DNA from: Bigelowiella natans CCMP2755
Taxonomy: Eukaryota > Cercozoa > Chlorarachniophyceae
DNA: 26,928 nucleotides
Assembly: GCA_000320545.1 (NCBI GenBank)
Contig: ADNK01001341.1
Coordinates: 2,501-29,428, forward strand
Reading direction: 5' to 3'
Shown: positions 21,320 through 26,928 of the stretch, piece by piece
How the letters are laid out: each line of letters begins with the position of its first letter
Position numbering within the stretch: the first letter of the stretch is position 1
Notes under the pieces: model-generated
Databases searched by the model: none
The model's input: the letters and a program-made list of their open reading frames with translations, nothing else
Told to the model about the DNA's origin: nothing
Program-made: the position numbers and the translations under genes

Positions 21320-22124
21320 ATAAGAATGAGATCACAATGTCTTCTTTCTGTACGGCGAAAAGTCAGTTTTTTATCGGTCGGTCGTTCTTCCTACTACTTA
21401 CTACCACTCGAAAATGACGTATTGGAAGTCGTCGACGACAGGGTCCAAGACCTTATTCCACCCCCTGGACACCGGCACGACGGGCCCCTCTTCCGCCGGG
21501 GTGTACACCAAGTTCCACATCACCGCGGCAGACACGCCAAAGTACGTGTCCAGAAAGTCGTCACCCTGTGCGCCACTACCCTCACCGTCTCCGCTCGAGG
21601 GGCTTGACTCGTCAGCAGCCGCTGGAATGCTGGCAGCAGCGCGTCGCTTCATGCGGTTAATCTCCCGCTCGCGTGCAGAGAGGAGGCGATTGTTTAGCGA
21701 GGAATACGCAGCAGAGCAAGCGCCTGACTCATCACCCTCCTCGGCGACTGCTACCCTCTCCTTGCGATTGTCCTTTGGCAGGGCGGAGGAACGGCGGGTT
21801 GTGAGAGCCACGGGACCTTCATGTAGTTATCATCGTTCTTATTATTATTATGATCAGCATTATCAGCATTATTGTTATTATTATTAGCACAGAGAGTGGG
21901 GAACGAATAGTGCGAATGTGAAGAAGAGAACAATGCATTTAATATTTCAATGAGAAGGCGGAGGCGGAGGCGGGGGGAGGGGGCGCAAGATGGAGGGTGG
22001 AGAAGCACTTCTTACGCTCAACCAACTCTCATGCAGCAACACCTTTATCCAGACGAAATCTCAATGCTGTCGTCGAAGGCGAATTGTAGCCGCCCCTCCC
22101 CCCCTCCTCTTCCTCCTCCTCCTC

Positions 22125-22158
<34 letters not shown>

Positions 22159-23858
22159 ATGCATGGGCTCACCACTCGTCCAGTGATAGGAGGAAAATTG
22201 TACGGCTTGAGTCGCAGGCTGTTCTGCCCCATAACTGCGATGGATCCTGACCGATACCAACGGAATGCACCGCGTATATTTAGGTAAAAACGCGAGCAGT
22301 CAGTAGTCCCCTCCTCCTCGTCCCAACCGGTGTTGTTGATAGCATTATCGTCACGATCTTCGTAGATAACATCACGAGTCTTGCCCGTTCCGAAGAGATG
22401 ATCATGATGATGATGACGACGACGACGACGATGATGATGGCAGTTTATGGGCGTGATTTTGAGGTCGAGCCACTCCTCGCTTTCGCCGCCCTCCTCCCCC
22501 CCCTTTTCTGTTTTTGATGTTCCATAGGAAAACTCGATGGAAATGTTAACTGGGGGCAGCTGGGTGGAGCTGCTGCTGCTGCTCATGTTGTTGACTAAGA
22601 AATATTGCGCGTATGAGCGGTCGGGCGCGTGCAGGCCTAATCGGACTAATCCAGTATCGTCACCAGCGTGGGTTATACGAGTGAAATTGAGGCAGGAAGA
22701 GGAAGATCTTCTTCCCCGCGATTTATGGCTATGATGGCTGTCGTGCTGCTGCTGCTGCTGGCGGTCGTGGTCTACTATCTCGCACAATTCAAGGTCGAAT
22801 GAGGCGCTCTCGGGCAGCTTTACGATGGACAATAAGTTGTGATGCTTCCAGAAACCCCACCCTTGAGCTAGAGAGTGCTGCAATGCCTCTCTTCTCATCT
22901 CCAGTGGCGTCATCGACGGAGAGAGATGTTCCGGAGGTATTGTTAACAGCGGTAATGATGATAATGATGATGATGATGATGACGACGACCCCTTTTCTTC
23001 AAGGGCCCAACGAACGCTAGCAGCAATCGCGACAGCTGGTGCAGTTACTGAGGCTCTCTCCCCGCTTTCTTCGTCGCAGCTTGAACCGATACTGCCATTA
23101 AACATGACTCGCAAGCGAAAGGGGTACCTGGAGCAGTCAATGAGAGCATGCTTGATCATCATCAAAAGCAAAAGTTGAGGCAGAAGCAGGCGCCGATGAA
23201 ACCCACAAGCACACTCATACATACCATTTATATGAATGAAAATTATGCATTATTTCGATGAACATTACATCGTTCCGCTTCTAGAGAGCACGCGTGCAGG
23301 CATGCGTGTACACTGCTATAATACCATCCGGGCGATGTGATGATAAGGGGGTTGTCATAGTTTCCGGGCGAATCGTTCAATGTAAACGCCGTTCCATCAT
23401 GGCAGACAAGATGACCATCGATCCACAGAAAGCTGAGGGAAGTGTTTGCGAAAGCGCAGTCGAATTTGTAGCTCTGCTTCACACAAATTTCACAAACATA
23501 TCAGTCACTTCCCACTCTTCTGTAGGAGGGTCGGGGAGAGTACCAAGGTTTCATTGAGAAGGATCTGCCCGGTCAATGCTACGGATATTGGTGTCTGGCA
23601 TTTTTTTAAAACGGATATGATGGGACGTAAGGGAGAATCGTTCCAAGAGTACTCTATTCGGATACAATTGTTTACCTTGGTGCGAATGTTAAACGCGGAA
23701 GAGTTTACGACACGTCGCGAGACAACACCGGCTCCCCCGACCCCCTCATAAAAAGCCGTATTGTTATAAATGGTCATATTTAAGCCCGCAGCTGCCCCAC
23801 GTTCTGCCATCATCGCTACGATGATAATCAACGGAACCATCAGAGGGGGAGTACTCAT
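18523..23858 (-). CDS. Secreted GH63-type glycoside hydrolase with PA14-like N-terminal region, 10 exons
   Basis: Exons: 23858-23544, 23476-23325, 23127-22043, 21816-21405, 21071-21006, 20591-20207, 19983-19906, 19695-19419, 19169-18841, 18705-18523; phases agree and give 1093 residues. A signal peptide (LMVPLIIIVAMMAERGAAAG) leads into a PA14-like region (SYKFDCAF, FLWIDGHLVCHDG). The (alpha/alpha)6 catalytic part shows VPVSRGW, FEWDNFFAS, DRTEPPIGAK, GLIALGS, RFESGLDNSPMYD, VTPTSFYPL, YWGLPSISADDPAF and ICENYSPHKVADDCTGDPF. By analogy with trehalase ESGWD and EKY, D840 in ESGLDNS is the likely acid and E1064 in ENYSP the likely base. Long Ser, Gln, His/Arg and Glu runs sit in exon 3. Exon 9 could end at another GT. 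The sugar substrate cannot be predicted; the product should be extracellular, vacuolar or ER-luminal. Confidence 0.9.
19770..19807. repeat. (CA)n microsatellite, GH63 intron 7
   Basis: This run lies in the 19696-19905 intron. Confidence 0.9.
20758..20850. repeat. Self-complementary (GC)(AC)(AT)(GT) compound microsatellite, GH63 intron 5
   Basis: GC, AC, AT and GT runs follow one another, so the AC and GT arms are complementary around an AT centre. The strand can fold into a hairpin of roughly 80 nt. Confidence 0.9.
20936..20980. repeat. (AT)n microsatellite, GH63 intron 5
   Basis: This AT run lies close to the 5' splice site (21005) of the same intron on the - strand. Confidence 0.85.
21192..21318. 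repeat. (CT)(CA)(TA)(GT) compound microsatellite, GH63 intron 4
   Basis: CT, CA, TA and GT runs are adjacent. The CA and GT arms are complementary around an interrupted TA centre, giving a second fold-back structure in this gene. Confidence 0.9.
22126..22158. repeat. (CTG)n run coding for poly-Gln
   Basis: It is read on the - strand as an 11-Gln run followed by a Glu run near the end of GH63 exon 3. Confidence 0.85.
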
Positions 23859-24559
23859 GAGGCTCGGAATGTGGCAATGTACGATCCTCTAAGATCTACA
23901 TATAAGACTTGTCTCAATGAAGCGTCCCTTATCACCTACATTAATTACAGGCGACTTCAATAATTTGTCCAAAATTCTAGAATTCTAATGTGAAGCGTGT
24001 TTCTTCCCTTCTCGAATTGGAAAAGGTCATGTCGTATGGACCACCGAAGACATAAGAACTGGGATTTATAAAGTTCGGGTGCTAGAGAAATAATCCCGGG
24101 ATTACCTCTCGAGCACCCGGGCTTTACAAATCCCAGATTTATTACTTGAAGACGCTCTTCCTCCGACATCGTGATGGGTCTAATCCGGATCAAATAATAA
24201 CCCAAAACTTTCTGGGACTGAGGAGCTTGCCCTCGGCGGTGAGCCATGATTTTAGGGAAAATATCATGCAGATAATATCTGAATTTGATTCGATCTCTCA
24301 AAAGTGAATCGGGAATAATCGGCAACAACACTCATTAGGATTACGGAGGCTCATCACCGATTTAAACCTCGCTCGGCTCGGGAGAATCTGGGGAGGGCGG
24401 CTGCTGTGCGCGACGCTCACATATGGGCCAGCGACTTGCTTCCTGCGCCCCACACTGCTGCAAATGCTTCACCGATCCACTCCTCTTCATGCAAATGGAG
24501 GTGAGAATGACACCTCCTCTCAGCATGCTCCGCATCGCACTCACCGAACCATCTTGTCT
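23859..24559. promoter_or_regulatory. Divergent region between GH63 (-) and the acidic protein gene (+)
   Basis: About 700 bp between start codons. It contains the 24059-24136 palindrome. A - strand ORF (23957-24331, 124 codons) runs through it; its middle, GYYLIRIRPITMSEEERLQV, looks protein-like but matches no family I know, so I do not call a gene. Confidence 0.4.
24059..24136. repeat. 78 bp near-perfect palindrome (fold-back element)
   Basis: Two 39 bp arms are inverted copies, about six mismatches apart, meeting at CCCGGG (24095-24100) with no spacer. Arms begin CTGGGATTT and CTGGGATTTG when read from either side. No target duplication is evident. Confidence 0.8.
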
Positions 24560-25085
24560 ATGTCTGTGGTTGGACAGTCGACCGTCATCCCCACTTCAGA
24601 CGCTGATGAGGAGGAGGAGGAGCATTTTGGGGAGACAACGGACCTCTTAGACGAGGAGAATTTCAGGTCAGCTCTGGCGTACTCGGAGGAGCACATCCAG
24701 GTGCTTGTGGATCACCAGGTATTGTGCAATCATCATCAGCAGTCTCCTTGCTGCTGTACAAGTAACCAACCACGAGTTCCCTCAAAATCGATGGGCCTTC
24801 AATGAGGGTTGGCTCAGTCTGCTCTACCACACTTTACCAAATGTACTTTTGCGGCTCCGCATTTAGATGTCAACGTTGGCGGATCGGCTGGCAGCGTTGG
24901 ACGTACAGATGATTAATGAGGAGGAGGAGAAGGAGGAAGAGAATGACGATGATATCGATGATGCTTTATCTATCCCTGAAAGTAGCATTATCCCGCAACC
25001 GTTCACAACCGACGGCTTCTCGAAAAATACAGTAAGTTTTGACGTGTACACACAATACAAGCAAGCAAGCAAGCGTGCACACACA

Positions 25086-25120
<35 letters not shown>

Positions 25121-25613
25121 TACAAACCATACAATATCAAAATTCAACAAGCATAAATGCCCTTTTCCTTTTTCTTCAAATGTATGATAAAAATATATGT
25201 GTGAATTGGGATTATTTGTAATATAAAACATGAAGGACAGCTAAATAAGTCATTCAATAGCGATGTAGTTTCAATTGTTGCCGTTCTGGTGCTGCTGACA
25301 GGGGGCGTTGAAGATACCCGTAACATCGGATAGCGAAGACTACGAAGAGGGAGAAGAGTACCTAACTGTGATGGAGAAAGGAAGGGAGCTGGGAAAGGAC
25401 AAGTGGGATGATAAGGAGAACATAGCTATCGATTCTGAAGAGGCCTTCGACGCTTTCGGTTCCGAAAACGACGCGGCGGCGGATGCTGCGCACAGCATAG
25501 ATTCCCCCACGATAATAGGAGAACAAGGACATGACGAGGCAATCATAACGGACTTTTCATTGCAGCAGGGAGTTCATAGTGAGGGATCCTATGGAGGAGG
25601 GGGGCTGGCATAA
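24560..25613 (+). CDS. Acidic protein of unknown family, 3 exons
   Basis: Exons: 24560-24718, 24867-25031, 25302-25613; all junctions are phase 0, giving 211 residues. The middle donor is GTAAGT, the only textbook 5' splice site in the window. Exon 1 (starting MSVVGQSTVIP) and the start of exon 2 form an amphipathic, coiled-coil-like stretch (NFRSALAYSEEHIQVLVDHQ, then MSTLADRLAALDVQMI). The rest is Glu/Asp-rich and probably disordered, with ITSD/TSDSEDYEEGEEY-type sites that could suit casein-kinase phosphorylation. I do not recognise a family. The ATG at 24560 is the first in frame after an acidic-poor region, but an upstream exon cannot be excluded; ATG 24867 lies exactly at the exon 2 start and could start a shorter product. 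Confidence 0.6.
25060..25121. repeat. (GCAA)/(ACGC)n tetranucleotide repeat in intron 2 of the acidic protein gene
   Basis: GCAA repeats turn into CA and then ACGC repeats, starting about 30 bases after the GTAAGT donor at 25032. Confidence 0.85.
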
Positions 25614-26429
25614 TCCGTCAATAGCTTTATCGTGATAAGAAGTTTGCGGTGAGCAGTATTCAAGGAGGTAGATGATGTTGTAATTTGCTCGTATAGATAT
25701 ACACATCTGGCGTCGTACTGAGTATCGAGGTGCCAACAAAGCTATATGGTACATTTTTGGAAGGCTGTACTATCATCATCGCGGGGTGCATGGCGATGTT
25801 CGTCACATGGAGTTTTATCATAGCAATATACTGTTGCTTGCCTAGCTTTCTCGCAATGTAGTCATTTTGCAATGGTCCGCACTATGTCCGTGCGAATACA
25901 AAGACCGATGCGCAGCATGCACGATACACGTCCACATTATTATTGTTATTAACCGCAACAACAACAACAACAAAGTGAATTTTTGCGTAGATCACAATGC
26001 ATATGCGTAGTAGGCATCCACACGCACAATCTTCTCTACAATGCCAAAGTTACCCCGCTTTCATTTTCATCGAGCTATATAGCTATGGTGGAAAAAATCA
26101 CTCGCATCGATAGTACTAGCTGCACGGTACGCGTGTCCAGCTCGTCGTAGCATGTACGACGATCATGCTTTGTGTGGCTGCGCACGGCCGGTGGCATTGC
26201 ATGAACACTTTCGTTCGTAGCGCTGCATGCTGTACAAGTGTAATATACTATGTATATTGCGGGCGAACTATAGAACATTTTGAGTGCCGCGTTACCCAAC
26301 GCATGGAGACACTGCGCACCGATAAAATGTATCGTGTGATGATGATCGCGACAGTTAGACAGACAGTGCCATATATTACAGGGAATAGTTATGTTGAGGT
26401 TTCTTTTTGAGATTTTATCTCAATTGGAA
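25614..26429. other. Convergent intergenic spacer
   Basis: This spacer lies between the stop codons of the acidic protein gene (+) and the GH3 gene (-). It contains an AAC/ATT-rich stretch near 25937-25975 and palindromic words (GCATGC, TAGCTATATAGCTA). CTAG is less dense than in the other convergent spacers. No exon is seen. Confidence 0.5.
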
Positions 26430-26687
26430 TTAGAGGACGATATTGGCGCGCAGCTTGATGTCCTTGGATGAAGCTCCCACCATGACCTCGAATTTGCCGC
26501 GAACGATTTGCCACGAATGAGCGGTCTCGGAGAAGATGGAGATATCCCGTTTCGTCAGTCGAATCTCAATGTCCTCCGCCTTGCCAGGCTGCAGGAATAC
26601 CCTCTCGAAGCCCTTGAGCTGCTTAGGAGGTTCCCCTACCTCCTCCGGAAAGCGAAGGTACCTTACGTATTGTGTGTACGATTGTGA

Positions 26688-26723
<36 letters not shown>

Positions 26724-26928
26724 ATCTGTATTCGTGGAGTGCTTTGTTTTGGGCGCAGCATTTTGGAAGACAGACGGACAATGCAGAGAGCGTTAGTTAG
26801 CATTAGCCTCGCAATTACAGTTGCGACACTTCGGCACCAGCCCGAGCTCCTACATTCTTCACGCTGAATTGCACAGAAAGAGCCACTTGATCCTGCTCAT
26901 CGCTTCGTAGTAGACTGACGATGGTACC
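26430..26928 (-). CDS. GH3 beta-glucosidase/beta-xylosidase, C-terminal exons (partial)
   Basis: Two exons on the - strand: 26928 (window edge) to 26819, and 26661 to 26430 with stop TAA at 26430-26432. The GTAATT donor and TAAG acceptor join in phase 2 to rebuild AEVSQLYLRFPEEVGEPPKQ, then LKGFERVFLQPG, HSWQIVRGKFEVMVGASS and DIKLRANIVL. This is the fibronectin-III-like domain that closes family GH3 enzymes (pattern GAEVxQLYL..P...PPKQLKGF). The catalytic domains lie beyond the window. It is probably secreted or vacuolar, cleaving terminal beta-glucosyl or xylosyl residues. Confidence 0.85.
26690..26722. repeat. (GT)n microsatellite, GH3 last intron
   Basis: This run is in the 26662-26818 intron. 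Confidence 0.9.

Noticed and set aside
23957-24331. 124-codon - strand ORF upstream of GH63
   Set aside because: It runs through the 78 bp palindrome, has no known domain, and its frame is likely open by chance; noted only as part of the spacer.
25060-25121. Regular ACGC repeats as a CRISPR or satellite array
   Set aside because: They are a plain tetranucleotide microsatellite with no spacers, inside an intron.

Overview
The window is nuclear DNA from a unicellular eukaryote. Its genes are split by many short introns, its products are purely eukaryotic (PRMT2-type methyltransferase, SET/MYND protein, TTC1, costars, SKP1-like, protein kinase), and its introns are packed with dinucleotide microsatellites. 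A histidine-phosphatase gene begins with a signal peptide followed by an Arg-rich stretch. That would fit a complex-plastid alga or another protist, but I cannot name the lineage. Most genes are invisible to long-ORF reading because exons can be as short as 28 nt. I rebuilt them by matching protein-family motifs with GT...AG boundaries and reading phase, so exon ends are inferences of varying strength.

Layout. (1) About 300-1096, +: C-terminal exons of a protein kinase that begins upstream of the window. (2) 1927-4047, -: SH3-PRMT arginine methyltransferase (PRMT2 type), one open exon. (3) 4379-8117, +: histidine-phosphatase (PGM-like) gene of 14 exons. (4) 9249-9521, -: costars-like actin regulator. 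(5) 10001-11588, +: TTC1-type TPR co-chaperone. (6) 12020-16092, -: SMYD-type SET/MYND protein. (7) 16200-16382, -: possible 60-residue membrane protein. (8) 16892-17527, +: SKP1-like protein with a charged tail instead of the F-box-binding end. (9) 18523-23858, -: secreted GH63-type glycosidase of 10 exons with a PA14-like N-terminus. (10) 24560-25613, +: acidic protein of unknown family. (11) 26430-26928, -: last two exons of a GH3 beta-glucosidase, cut by the window edge.

Organisation. Apart from the doubtful small ORF (7), every neighbouring pair lies on opposite strands, so all spacers are either divergent (shared promoters) or convergent (shared 3' ends). The convergent spacers are rich in CTAG, GCTAGC and GCATGC-type palindromic words; the divergent ones are not. 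One convergent spacer holds a roughly 290 bp MITE-like element with terminal inverted repeats. One divergent spacer holds a 78 bp near-perfect palindrome.

There is no operon or obvious shared pathway. The two glycoside hydrolases (GH63 and GH3) may both act on extracellular or vacuolar glycans, and the PRMT and SMYD proteins are both candidate protein methyltransferases. The most unusual signals are the very degenerate 5' splice sites, the fold-back (AC)(AT)(GT) microsatellites inside GH63 introns, the CTAG-rich 3' spacers, and the SKP1 homologue lacking its F-box-binding end.
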